From NCBI RefSeq assembly GCF_000421645.1, contig NZ_ATXK01000005.1:124001-188000 (forward strand): a DNA stretch of 64,000 bases, in the 5' to 3' direction. The position numbers were made by a program, and so were the translations under genes. This stretch comes from Aurantimonas coralicida DSM 14790. Lineage in GTDB: Bacteria; Pseudomonadota; Alphaproteobacteria; Rhizobiales; Rhizobiaceae. The notes under the pieces are model-generated. The model was not told where the DNA came from, made no database searches, and was given only the letters and a program-made list of their open reading frames with translations. Positions 35,128 to 43,157 of the stretch are shown one piece after another (position 1 is the stretch's first letter; each line of letters opens with the position of its first letter).

Positions 35128-35346
35128 ATGACGGAGACGCTCGCTTTCCAGAAGCGACACAAGGACGGAAGCTTGTGGGTCGTCGGCCAGACGATGGAGG
35201 GACAACCTACCGGATACTGGGAGTGGTTTCGCCGCGACGGTTCGAAGCTGCGGTCCGGCTACTTTGAAGACGGTCAGCAAGTCGGTGATTGGACCACGTA
35301 TGATCGCTCCGGGTGCGTCTACAAAGTCACGAAGATGAAGCGCTAG
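35128..35346 (+). CDS. MORN-like repeat protein (YwqK type)
   Basis: This 72-residue protein has three short strand pairs in the MORN/YwqK pattern: GSLWVVGQTMEGQPTGYWEWFRRDG, SKLRSGYFEDGQQVGDWTTYDRSG. Such repeats are seen in small antitoxin-like and surface proteins. It follows the gene at 34904 by 14 bases and is probably cotranscribed. A GTG at 35116 is an alternative start. Confidence 0.55.
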   Translation: MTETLAFQKRHKDGSLWVVGQTMEGQPTGYWEWFRRDGSKLRSGYFEDGQQVGDWTTYDRSGCVYKVTKMKR

Positions 35347-35370
35347 GCAGCGGCCCATGCGTGGCGGCGC

Positions 35371-36294
35371 TCACGCGCCGCCGTGCTTCCAAACCGGAAT
35401 GCCGAGCTTCTTGGCCTTGTCGGCGAGGTTGTCATTTATGCCCGTGCCCGGGAAGTGCAGCACGCCCTTCGGCACGATATCGAGCATCTGGTCATTCCGC
35501 TTGAACGGTGCCGATCGTCCGTGCTTGGTCCAATCGGGTGCAAAGCCGATTTGCGGAACGTTGCGGTTCGATGCCCAGAGCGAGGCGATCCTCTCGGCAC
35601 CCTTTGGCGACTTTCCATGGACCAGAACCATGCCGGCGTGCTTGGCGTGAACCTGATCGAGCTTTGCCCAGATAAGCTGGTGATCATTGAAGTCGAGGCC
35701 GCCGGTGACGATGATCTTGGGACCGGGCGGAAGTAGTACTTCCTGATCGGCGCGCTTCTTCGCCATGAGAAAGTCGCGGCTGTCGATCATCGCCGAAGTC
35801 AGATTGCGATGGTTGACCTTCGATCCGCTGCGCGGGAGCCAAGGCTTGCCGACGTGGCGTTCGTAGTGTTCGGCGGCCTGGTCGCGCATCAGCTCGAAGG
35901 CGTTCTGGCGCTCTATCAGCGTGATCCCCTCTGCGATCAGGCGCTCCAGTTCGACCGATTTCACCTCGCTGCCGTCCTGTTCGCGCTGCGCCCGCTTCTG
36001 GGACTGCTCATTGTCATCCAGTTCGCGGCCGATCCGGTCGGTGGCGCGGTGGAAGACGTTCACGGTCGACCAGAGGAGATCGTCGAGGTCAGGTTCGAGA
36101 CGCGTGTCTGCCAGGGTGCCGATCAGAGCGTCGAAGATGTCGGCGACGGCGCCCGCGGCCTGATTGCCGTCCGGCAGAAGCCGCTGGTCGGGCTCGTCGG
36201 TGAAGGGGCGGTACCCGTGGAGTTGCAGTTCGTTGAGGACATGGTCGGTGGGTGACGATTCGTGATGCGGTTCGTAGTCGTCGTGCTCGCGCAT
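35371..36294 (-). CDS. DUF2493 protein (SLOG/YAcAr-like)
   Basis: This 307-residue protein has a polar helical N-terminal half and a C-terminal Rossmann-like DUF2493 domain: GPKIIVTGGLDFNDHQLIWAKLDQVHAKHAGMVLVHGKSPKGAERIASLWA and KGVLHFPGTGINDNLADKAKKLGI. These domains belong to the SLOG superfamily, whose members bind nucleotides or nucleotide-derived ligands. Its role on these elements is unknown. The ATG at 36294 begins an acidic leader. A long hairpin lies upstream. Confidence 0.85.
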   Translation of the reverse strand: MREHDDYEPHHESSPTDHVLNELQLHGYRPFTDEPDQRLLPDGNQAAGAVADIFDALIGTLADTRLEPDLDDLLWSTVNVFHRATDRIGRELDDNEQSQKRAQREQDGSEVKSVELERLIAEGITLIERQNAFELMRDQAAEHYERHVGKPWLPRSGSKVNHRNLTSAMIDSRDFLMAKKRADQEVLLPPGPKIIVTGGLDFNDHQLIWAKLDQVHAKHAGMVLVHGKSPKGAERIASLWASNRNVPQIGFAPDWTKHGRSAPFKRNDQMLDIVPKGVLHFPGTGINDNLADKAKKLGIPVWKHGGA

Positions 36295-36401
36295 GGGATG
36301 CTCCGTCGGTTGGACCGCGACCGTCGCGGCCTTCATGGCGACGAAGCCCGCAGGCCGGACGACCGGGCACCCGGAGCGAAAGCGTAGGGCTCGATGGCTA
36401 A

Positions 36402-36463
36402 GGCCGGCTATTTTGCCTCGCGATGGAAAGCGGCCTCTCGGCCGCGCCGGAAAATAGTCGGCC
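36402..36463. other. long imperfect hairpin upstream of the DUF2493 gene
   Basis: Outer arms GGCCGGCTATTTT (36402-36414) and AAAATAGTCGGCC (36451-36463) pair with one wobble over 13 bases. Inside, GCGGCC-TCTC-GGCCGC (36430-36445) forms a second perfect hairpin. It lies in the 297-base gap between DUF2493 and the toprim gene. It could be a structured leader, a bidirectional terminator or a single-strand initiation site. Confidence 0.45.
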
Positions 36464-36591
36464 GCCGCCATTGCCCGGTTGGCCGGCCTGTGGGCCGATC
36501 GCCCTCTCGAAGGCCGAGGCGCGGGCCCCCTCCGATGGAATGATGCATCCGCCGAGCACGGCGGCGAACCTCACGCCCGTTCTCCTGCCGG

Positions 36592-37629
36592 CTATGCCGC
36601 CAACGCCATGAAGCGCGCGACGTCCTGCGGCGCGACCTGCAACCGGGCTTCCACGCTCAATGCGTCCAGGCCGAGGTTGCGCAGATCCTCGTTGAAGTCG
36701 CCCAGCTGCGGCGAGATGACAATCGCCTCGATCCCGGCCGCGTCGGCCCGTTCGATGAGGGTGTCGCGCGCAGCGTCACCGGCCGGATCGTTGTCGCGGA
36801 CGATGTAGAGCCGCCGCAGTGTGTCGGGGAACAGGATTGCAGCGAGATGGGCCGCGGAGAGCGCCGCCAGCATAGGCATGTCGGGAAGGACCTGACGAAG
36901 CGACAGGACGGTCTCGATGCCTTCGCCCGCCGCTATCACATCGCTGCCTATGCCGAAGCGGACCGCGTTGCCGAGAAGATCGCCCATGGCTCGCCTCGGC
37001 GTGTCGATTGGCGCCTTATCGCGGCGGCGCGGATCGAGCCAGGTGCGATGCGCCCCGGTGATCTTGCCGTCGAGGTCGGTGACGGCCGCGATCATCGCCG
37101 GCCAGGTCTCGGTCGGCGAATGCTCTTCGGGGCGATAATAGCAGCGCGGGTGGAAATGCAGGCTTCCGGTTCCGCGCAAATCCGTAATGCCGCGTTCCCG
37201 TAAATACGTTTGTACGAGCGTGCCGTGGATCGGCTGCGACATGCGGACCAGTCGGCGGGCCGCTTCGGGGGAGCCATGCGGCGCTGGGTTCGGCCGTTCG
37301 TGCTGACGGGCCTCCGGCGCCGGCGGCGGCATCGAGAGAAAGGTCCGCGCCTCGTCGGCGACATCCTTGAAGTCGATGAGGCCGCAGCTTTCTCGGATGA
37401 CGTCGAGGAGATCGCCATGCTCGCCGGTGGCCGCGTCGGTCCATTTGCCGGCGGGACCTTTCGGCGTGTCCTTGAGCCGGACATACATCGAGCGGCCGGG
37501 TGTGTTGCGCGCATCGCCCACGAGCCAGTAGTTGCCCTCGCGGCGACCGCTGGAAAGATAATGCCGGCACACCGCCTCGGCCTGCCGGCCGAGACTGTGC
37601 GCGAGATCGGAAGCGTCTTGACGTGCCAT
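36592..37629 (-). CDS. toprim-domain (DnaG-like/DUF7146) protein
   Basis: This 345-residue protein has an N-terminal primase-type zinc-less domain (WTDAATGEHGDLLDVIRESCGL) and a toprim domain: AAGEGIETVLSLRQVLP, LAALSAAHLAAILFPDTLRRLYIVRDNDPAGDAARDTL with the acidic triad E...DND. The family makes primers or acts on DNA during element replication. The ATG at 37629 overlaps the stop of the helicase gene by one base, so the two are translationally coupled. Confidence 0.88.
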   Translation of the reverse strand: MARQDASDLAHSLGRQAEAVCRHYLSSGRREGNYWLVGDARNTPGRSMYVRLKDTPKGPAGKWTDAATGEHGDLLDVIRESCGLIDFKDVADEARTFLSMPPPAPEARQHERPNPAPHGSPEAARRLVRMSQPIHGTLVQTYLRERGITDLRGTGSLHFHPRCYYRPEEHSPTETWPAMIAAVTDLDGKITGAHRTWLDPRRRDKAPIDTPRRAMGDLLGNAVRFGIGSDVIAAGEGIETVLSLRQVLPDMPMLAALSAAHLAAILFPDTLRRLYIVRDNDPAGDAARDTLIERADAAGIEAIVISPQLGDFNEDLRNLGLDALSVEARLQVAPQDVARFMALAA

Positions 37630-40600
37630 CACGCGGCCTCCCGCTCGGAGATGCGCGCCACGGGATATGTATCGAGCACCTTGGCGAGGACGCCCGGTCC
37701 GGCGGCGTCGGCCGGCACGAAAAAGCGGAGCTTCCACGAGATGATCTCGCTGAACAGGCCGTAGGTGCGCAGCCGGTCCCGCATCGCCTCGGTGAAGCCG
37801 GTCAGCTCCAGGCGCTGGGCATTCATGACGCGGGCGCGCCGAAGCTGAAGGCCGTCAGCGAGATCGAGGATCGTCGTGCCGTCCATCAGAGCGGTGAAGG
37901 CCTGCTCAGGGGTCAGCGATGTTGCGCCCGTGGTGACGGCGTTTGCCGCCCAGGCGGGCGAGACGCGGCGGCCGATGATGCGCTCGCCGCCATCGGTCTG
38001 GAGCCGGTAGACCCGCGTCGACTCGTTTGGCAGCCGCTTCCAGATCGGCAACAACAGGCCGGCGACAATGTGGATCGTGCTGTCGGAAAACTCCGGCACG
38101 TCATTCAACTCAGCCCACCACGCGGCGGCGAAGGCGGCGCGATCGGCTTCCTCCCACTGGCTCTCACCCATCATGCGCAGCGGCGCATAGTGCTGCTCCA
38201 TCGGCCGGACCAGGCAGACGCGGCGCTCGATCTCGCCATCGTCGAGCATCATCGATGGTGCGGAAATCTGCACGGCGGCGCGGCCGGAGCGACCATTGAC
38301 CAGGAGCCGTGCGCGCGGATCGGAGAGATGATCGAGCGCGTCGGCGAGGCTCGTCGGTCGATTGCGCTCCCGGCGGGTGATGGTGAGAAGCCGAGTTTCC
38401 GCGCCGGTGCCCGGGTGCGTATGGATCACCTCGCTGCCGGTGACGATGAAGCTCTCGGCCTGCAGCGTTTCGAGTCCGACGTCATAGACTCCACTGCGAA
38501 CCGCCCCGTCGACTTTCGCCGTCAGGAGCTGCTCAAACGCCGTAAAAAGCACGCCCTGCAGGTCGATGGTCAGCGCGAGCAGACGGTTGAGGAAGGTCGT
38601 GATCGGCGGCAGCTCGTCCTTGATGCCGTTGTCATCCGTGAGCTTGAGACCGGTGGCGGACTCAAAGCGGTCGAGCGAGCAGTTCTCGACCTTGCCACGC
38701 ACGAGCAGCAGATAGAGCTGGCGCAGCGCACCGCGCGCATAGGGGCTTTCGAGATTGTCCTCTGGCCGGAAGAGACCCTGTCCGCCGGTCTGGCGCTGCC
38801 CACGCGTGATCGCGCCGAGTGTATCGAGCCTACGCGCGATCGTGGAGAGGAAGCGCTTCTCAGCCTTCACGTCAGTGGCGATCGGGCGGAAGAGCGGCGG
38901 TTGAGCTTGATTGGTCCTGTTGGTCCGACCGAGACCCTGGATCGCCGCATCGGCCTTCCAGCCCGGCTCCAGCAGATAGTGGATACGCAGGCGCTGGTTC
39001 TTCGCGCCAAGATCGGCGTGATAGCTGCGCCCCGTACCGCCCGCATCCGAGAAGACCAGGATGCGCTTCTGGTCGTCCATGAAGGCGGCGGCCTCGGCGA
39101 GATTGGCCGAGCCCGCCCGATTCTCGACGGCAAGGCGATCGCCCTTGCGCACAACGCGCCGTGAACGGCCGGTGACCTCGGCGACGACATCGGAGCCAAA
39201 GCGCTGGACGATCTGGTCGAGGGCGCCGGGAACGGGTTCTAGCGACGCGAGCCGTTCGATCAGCTCGTCACGGCGGGCGACGGCCTCCCTGCTCTCGACG
39301 GGCTGACCGTCCCGGAAGACTGGCCGCGACGACAGATTGCCCTCGCTGTCGGAGAACGGCTCGTAGAGCTGCACCGGGAAGGAATGGGCGAGATAGTCGA
39401 GGACATATTCCCGCGGCGTGATGTCGACACGCACGTCGTTCCATTCCTCGGTCGGAATCTCGGCCAGTCGGCGCTCCATCAGTGCCTCGCCGGTCGAGAC
39501 GATCTGAATGACGGCGCTGTGCCCGTCGGCCAGGTCCTGCTCGATCGAGCGGATCAGCGTCGGGGTCTTCATGCTGGTCAGCAGATGACCGAAGAACCGC
39601 TGCTTGGCGCTTTCGAATGCAGAACGCGCGGCCGACTTCGCCTGACGGTTCAGGGTGCCGCTATCGCCGGTGATGTTGGCGGCCTGCATCGCGGCGTCGA
39701 GATGGTTATGGATGATGGCGAAGGCGCCGGCATACGCATCGTAGATGCGGGCTTGCTCGGGCGTAAGCTGGTGCTCGACCAGTTCGTATTCAACGCCGTC
39801 ATAGGAGAGCGACCGGGCCGTGTAGAGGCCGAGCGCGCGCAGGTCGCGGGCAAGCACCTCCATGGCCGCGACACCGCCATTGTCGACGGCCTCCACGAAC
39901 TCGGCGCGGTTGGCGAAGGGAAAATCGTCACCGCCCCACAGCCCGAGCCGCTGGGCGTAAGCGAGATTGTGGACTGTGGTCGCGCCGGTGGCAGAAACGT
40001 AGACGACACGCGCGTCCGGCAGCGCGTGCTGCAGCCGCAGCCCGGCACGGCCCTGCTGTGAGGGCGCGACATCGCCCCGTTCTCCCTTGCCGCCGCCGGC
40101 GTTCTGCATTGCGTGCGACTCGTCGAAAATGATGACTCCATCGAAGTCGGAGCCCAACCATTCGACGATCTGTTTGACGCGCGAAAGCTTCTCGCCACGG
40201 TCGTCGGACCGTAGCGTGGAATAGGTGGTGAAAAGGACGCCTTCGCTGAGACGGATCCGCGTGCCCTGAGGGAAACGGGATAGCGGCGTGACCAACAAGC
40301 GCTCCATACCGAGCGCCGACCAGTCGCGTTGAGCGTCTTCGAGCAGCTTGTCGGACTTCGAGATCCATACTGCCTTGCGGCGACCCTGCAGCCAGTTGTC
40401 GAGGATGATGCCGGCGGACTGACGGCCCTTGCCGGCGCCGGTGCCGTCGCCGAGCATGAAGCCCCGGCGGAAGCGGACGGCGCTTGGAGCGTCGTCCGGC
40501 GCGGCGGTGACGAGATCGCCGGTCTCGTCCACAATCCAGGCGCCTGCGAGGTGTTCGCTGTGAGCTTCGCCGGCATAGATCACTGTCTCGAGCTGGGCGT

Positions 40601-41951
40601 CGGACAGAACGCCCCCGGTGACGATCGCGGCTGGAAGCGTCGGGCGATAGCTCGGCTTCGGCGGCGCGACCGACGCCATGGCGGCCGACTGTACCAATTT
40701 GGTGGGATGGGGCTGCGCCTCCGGGATGCGGACCGACTGGAGCGCATAGGCCTCATAGATCGAGTCCGACAGTCGGCCATCTTCAAGAGGCATCCGCTCC
40801 ACGGTCTGATAGTCAAGCGGCAGGCCTTCGATCTCAGCCGTGGGCCGGCCGTCCGTGGATGCTGCGGCCTTGGCGAGATAGCCGCGAACGGTGCGCGGCG
40901 CCGTATCCGGGGAGATCTTTGGCAGCGCGACCGGAATGCGCGGGGGCAAGTCGCGTTCGATCCAAGCGAGAAGCGTCGCCACGTCGGGCGCGATGCCGAG
41001 AGATGCCGGGAAGCGTGCATCATCCTCGGCCGGCGCCTTGTCGATGACGGTCAGGCGGGTTTCGATGGTCGTGCCTTGCTTGGCATAGACAGAGCCCGCG
41101 ATCGCCGCAGTGAACACGACGCGGCCGCGCTCCTGCAGCCGGGCGAAGTGGTCGCGCCAGGCCGGCAGCTCGGGCGAGAAATTCGCGCCGGTGATCGCGA
41201 CCAACCGGCCGCCTGGCGCAAGCCGCGCCAGAGCGGAAGCGATATGGCGATAGGCGGCGTCGGCGACGCGTCCGGAGACATTCGCCATAACCGAGAACGG
41301 CGGGTTCATGATGATGACGCTGGGAATGGCGGTGCGGTCGAGATGATCGTCGATCTGCGCGGCGTCGAAACGCGTGATCGCATTGGCCGGAAAGAGAGAG
41401 GCAAGAAGATCGGCGCGGGTCTCGGCCAGTTCATTGAGGATGAGATCGGACCCGGCAATCTCGGCAAGGATCGCGAGCAGGCCCGTGCCGGCTGAGGGCT
41501 CCAGCACCCGGTCGGCGGGCGTGAGCGCTGCGGCGGTCAAGGCCGCGAGACCGAGCGGCGTCGGCGTCGAGAACTGCTGACGCGCCTGGGCCTCCTCAGA
41601 CCGGCGCGTGTGCGTCGGCAGCAGCCCGGCGATCTTGCCGAGCGCGGAGAGCCGTGCGGCCGGAGACGCGGCTTTGCGGAAAAGCGGCTTTCCGTATTTG
41701 CGCATGAAGAGGACGGTTGCCGCTTCGCAGGCGTCATAGGCCGTTTTCCAGTCCCAGGCGCCGCTAGCGTCGGACGCGCCGAAGGCCTGTTCCATGGCCG
41801 AGCGCAGTATCGCGGCATCGATCGCGCGGCCCTGTTCGAGATGAGGAAGGAGATGGCCGGCGGCGGCGAGAATGGCGGCCGCCGGCGGCGCGTTCGGTGC
41901 GAGCGGAAGCAAGACCGCCGGAGCGGCACCAGAGACGGGAGCGTGGAGCAT
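37629..41951 (-). CDS. strawberry-notch-like helicase with N-terminal methyltransferase domain
   Basis: This 1440-residue multidomain protein has an N-terminal adenine-methyltransferase-like fold (VLEPSAGTGLLAIL near residue 160, IIMNPPFSVM near 215), then an SF2 helicase: Walker A GDGTGAGKGRQ near 500, DESHAMQNAGG near 610, and helicase C with QGLGRTNRTNQ near 1030. The C-terminal 300 residues match the strawberry-notch region. Known eukaryotic relatives are transcriptional regulators; on mobile elements the role is unknown, perhaps replication or anti-restriction. It is coupled to the toprim gene. Confidence 0.9.
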   Translation of the reverse strand: MLHAPVSGAAPAVLLPLAPNAPPAAAILAAAGHLLPHLEQGRAIDAAILRSAMEQAFGASDASGAWDWKTAYDACEAATVLFMRKYGKPLFRKAASPAARLSALGKIAGLLPTHTRRSEEAQARQQFSTPTPLGLAALTAAALTPADRVLEPSAGTGLLAILAEIAGSDLILNELAETRADLLASLFPANAITRFDAAQIDDHLDRTAIPSVIIMNPPFSVMANVSGRVADAAYRHIASALARLAPGGRLVAITGANFSPELPAWRDHFARLQERGRVVFTAAIAGSVYAKQGTTIETRLTVIDKAPAEDDARFPASLGIAPDVATLLAWIERDLPPRIPVALPKISPDTAPRTVRGYLAKAAASTDGRPTAEIEGLPLDYQTVERMPLEDGRLSDSIYEAYALQSVRIPEAQPHPTKLVQSAAMASVAPPKPSYRPTLPAAIVTGGVLSDAQLETVIYAGEAHSEHLAGAWIVDETGDLVTAAPDDAPSAVRFRRGFMLGDGTGAGKGRQSAGIILDNWLQGRRKAVWISKSDKLLEDAQRDWSALGMERLLVTPLSRFPQGTRIRLSEGVLFTTYSTLRSDDRGEKLSRVKQIVEWLGSDFDGVIIFDESHAMQNAGGGKGERGDVAPSQQGRAGLRLQHALPDARVVYVSATGATTVHNLAYAQRLGLWGGDDFPFANRAEFVEAVDNGGVAAMEVLARDLRALGLYTARSLSYDGVEYELVEHQLTPEQARIYDAYAGAFAIIHNHLDAAMQAANITGDSGTLNRQAKSAARSAFESAKQRFFGHLLTSMKTPTLIRSIEQDLADGHSAVIQIVSTGEALMERRLAEIPTEEWNDVRVDITPREYVLDYLAHSFPVQLYEPFSDSEGNLSSRPVFRDGQPVESREAVARRDELIERLASLEPVPGALDQIVQRFGSDVVAEVTGRSRRVVRKGDRLAVENRAGSANLAEAAAFMDDQKRILVFSDAGGTGRSYHADLGAKNQRLRIHYLLEPGWKADAAIQGLGRTNRTNQAQPPLFRPIATDVKAEKRFLSTIARRLDTLGAITRGQRQTGGQGLFRPEDNLESPYARGALRQLYLLLVRGKVENCSLDRFESATGLKLTDDNGIKDELPPITTFLNRLLALTIDLQGVLFTAFEQLLTAKVDGAVRSGVYDVGLETLQAESFIVTGSEVIHTHPGTGAETRLLTITRRERNRPTSLADALDHLSDPRARLLVNGRSGRAAVQISAPSMMLDDGEIERRVCLVRPMEQHYAPLRMMGESQWEEADRAAFAAAWWAELNDVPEFSDSTIHIVAGLLLPIWKRLPNESTRVYRLQTDGGERIIGRRVSPAWAANAVTTGATSLTPEQAFTALMDGTTILDLADGLQLRRARVMNAQRLELTGFTEAMRDRLRTYGLFSEIISWKLRFFVPADAAGPGVLAKVLDTYPVARISEREAA

Positions 41952-41969
41952 GGAGGATACCTCGAAAGA

Positions 41970-42047
41970 GCGGGAGACGGGCGAGCCGGGCCGGCGCTTT
42001 CTCTCGACCGGACGGGCTCAACCCCGTCCCGGCCGACCTCTCACTCT
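41970..42047 (-). promoter_or_regulatory. leader element upstream of the helicase gene (divergent version)
   Basis: The box AGAGTGAGAGG (minus strand, 42037-42047) and inverted GACGGG/CCCGTC arms are shared with the parB and ardC leaders, but the stem is less regular and is separated from the ATG at 41951. Probably the same class of leader in decayed form. Confidence 0.4.
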
Positions 42048-42176
42048 GACGCGGGCAGCGGCCATCGCTCCGGCTTGCGGCAAGCTCGCCTTCGACAGTT
42101 GCGTCATGCCGGCGGGCGATGCGCCGCTCCCGGCTAAGGATCGCACTATCGTCGCGGATCTATTCGAGCGCCCGCC

Positions 42177-42401
42177 TCAGGTCGGGGCATCGGGCGGGCG
42201 GTAGAGCTCAAATGGGTTGCCATCGGCGAGATGGCCGAATGGTGTAAGAACATAGTCGCTGGCGTCACGTCCAACGGCGCAGATGACGTAGCGAACCTCG
42301 CCCGTCGCAATCTCGGTGCATTCCATCAACGCCAGGTCGCCGCTGGTCGCGGCGTGCAGCAGCGTCTCGAAATTGGCGCGGGCATGGTCGGGAATGCTCA
42401 T
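42177..42401 (-). CDS. DUF6117-like small protein
   Basis: This 74-residue protein (SIPDHARANFETLLHAATSGDLALMECTEIATGEVRYVICAV, then TPFGHLADGNPFELYRPP) matches small proteins encoded in this position on related elements (DUF6117 type). Its function is unknown. Its start overlaps the stop of the gene at 42398 (ATGA). Confidence 0.7.
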   Translation of the reverse strand: MSIPDHARANFETLLHAATSGDLALMECTEIATGEVRYVICAVGRDASDYVLTPFGHLADGNPFELYRPPDAPT

Positions 42402-42811
42402 CGCGCGCCTCCCTCGGAAAGCCGGTCGGCGAGCCAGCGCCCGGTGCTGATCCATTCAAGCGTACGGCCGGTCGAGAGATCGAGCAGGTGGGCGCCGCCG
42501 GCGAAGCCGTCGATGACGGGAGCCGAGGCAACATTCGCCCACTGGAATCCCCAACGTCCAGTCAGGCCGAAGGCCTCGGCGCAGCGCGTCACGAAGGTGA
42601 TCGCGAGTTGCTGGTCGGCGCTGCCAGGATCGCGCAGCCACAGGCGAGCCGATCCGTATTCGGGCGAAAGGGAGAGCAGGAACGGCTCGGCCGGCGGATC
42701 CTCTCGGGCGTTCTCGGCCATCAGCGTTGCGTAGATCTCGAAAGCGCGCGCCGCGTTGGCGGCAGTGCCAACGTCGAGCAGGCAGGAAAAGCGGGTCAGA
42801 AAATCGGTCAT
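42398..42811 (-). CDS. hypothetical protein
   Basis: This 137-residue protein (LTRFSCLLDVGTAANAARAFEIYATLMAENA; LLSLSPEYGSARLWLRDPGSADQQLAITFVTRC) is alpha/beta in pattern and found beside DUF6117-like genes on related elements. No function recognised. It is coupled to the next gene by a four-base overlap. Confidence 0.65.
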   Translation of the reverse strand: MTDFLTRFSCLLDVGTAANAARAFEIYATLMAENAREDPPAEPFLLSLSPEYGSARLWLRDPGSADQQLAITFVTRCAEAFGLTGRWGFQWANVASAPVIDGFAGGAHLLDLSTGRTLEWISTGRWLADRLSEGGAR

Positions 42812-42832
42812 GGCAGGCTCCAGAAACGAAAA

Positions 42833-42855
42833 GAGCCCGGCGCTAGGCCGGGCTC
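42833..42855 (-). terminator. intrinsic terminator
   Basis: Nine-base arms GAGCCCGGC and GCCGGGCTC flank a five-base loop, and TTTTCGTTTC follows on the minus strand. It lies downstream of the gene ending at 42880 and in the leader of the gene at 42398, so it separates the two transcripts. Confidence 0.7.
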
Positions 42856-42879
42856 GGAAAGGATCGAAAGATTGTCCGG

Positions 42880-43098
42880 CTAGTAGCCGAACCGCCAGGA
42901 CGGCCAGTCTTGACCGTCGTCGGCGGCCTGCACCGCCTCGCTGAGATAGGCGGGATCGCCCTCGACGATGGCGGGATCGCGGACTGGCGTCTCGTCGATG
43001 ACCGTGACGCAGGCGACGAGCCCGTCCTCGACCTCGACCTGCACGGGAACGAGATATTGGAAGACGACGCGCCGGGGCGGCGGGCTGGATTGCGACAT
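42880..43098 (-). CDS. small conserved mobile-element protein
   Basis: This 72-residue protein (RRVVFQYLVPVQVEVEDGLVACVTVIDETPVRDPAIVEGDPAYLSEAVQAADDGQDWPSWRFGY) has a beta-rich first half and an acidic second half. It lies directly after parB on the same strand and ends in a terminator. Function unknown. Confidence 0.65.
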   Translation of the reverse strand: MSQSSPPPRRVVFQYLVPVQVEVEDGLVACVTVIDETPVRDPAIVEGDPAYLSEAVQAADDGQDWPSWRFGY

Positions 43099-43157
43099 GA
43101 CGTAGCTCCTCGATTGGGGGAATCGGCGGAGCGGCCGAAGCCGCCCCGCCTGCACGA

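Noticed and set aside
37500..39164. A 554-codon plus-strand open frame opposite the helicase and toprim genes
   Set aside because: The opposing genes have clear domains and are translationally coupled; this frame is composition-driven.
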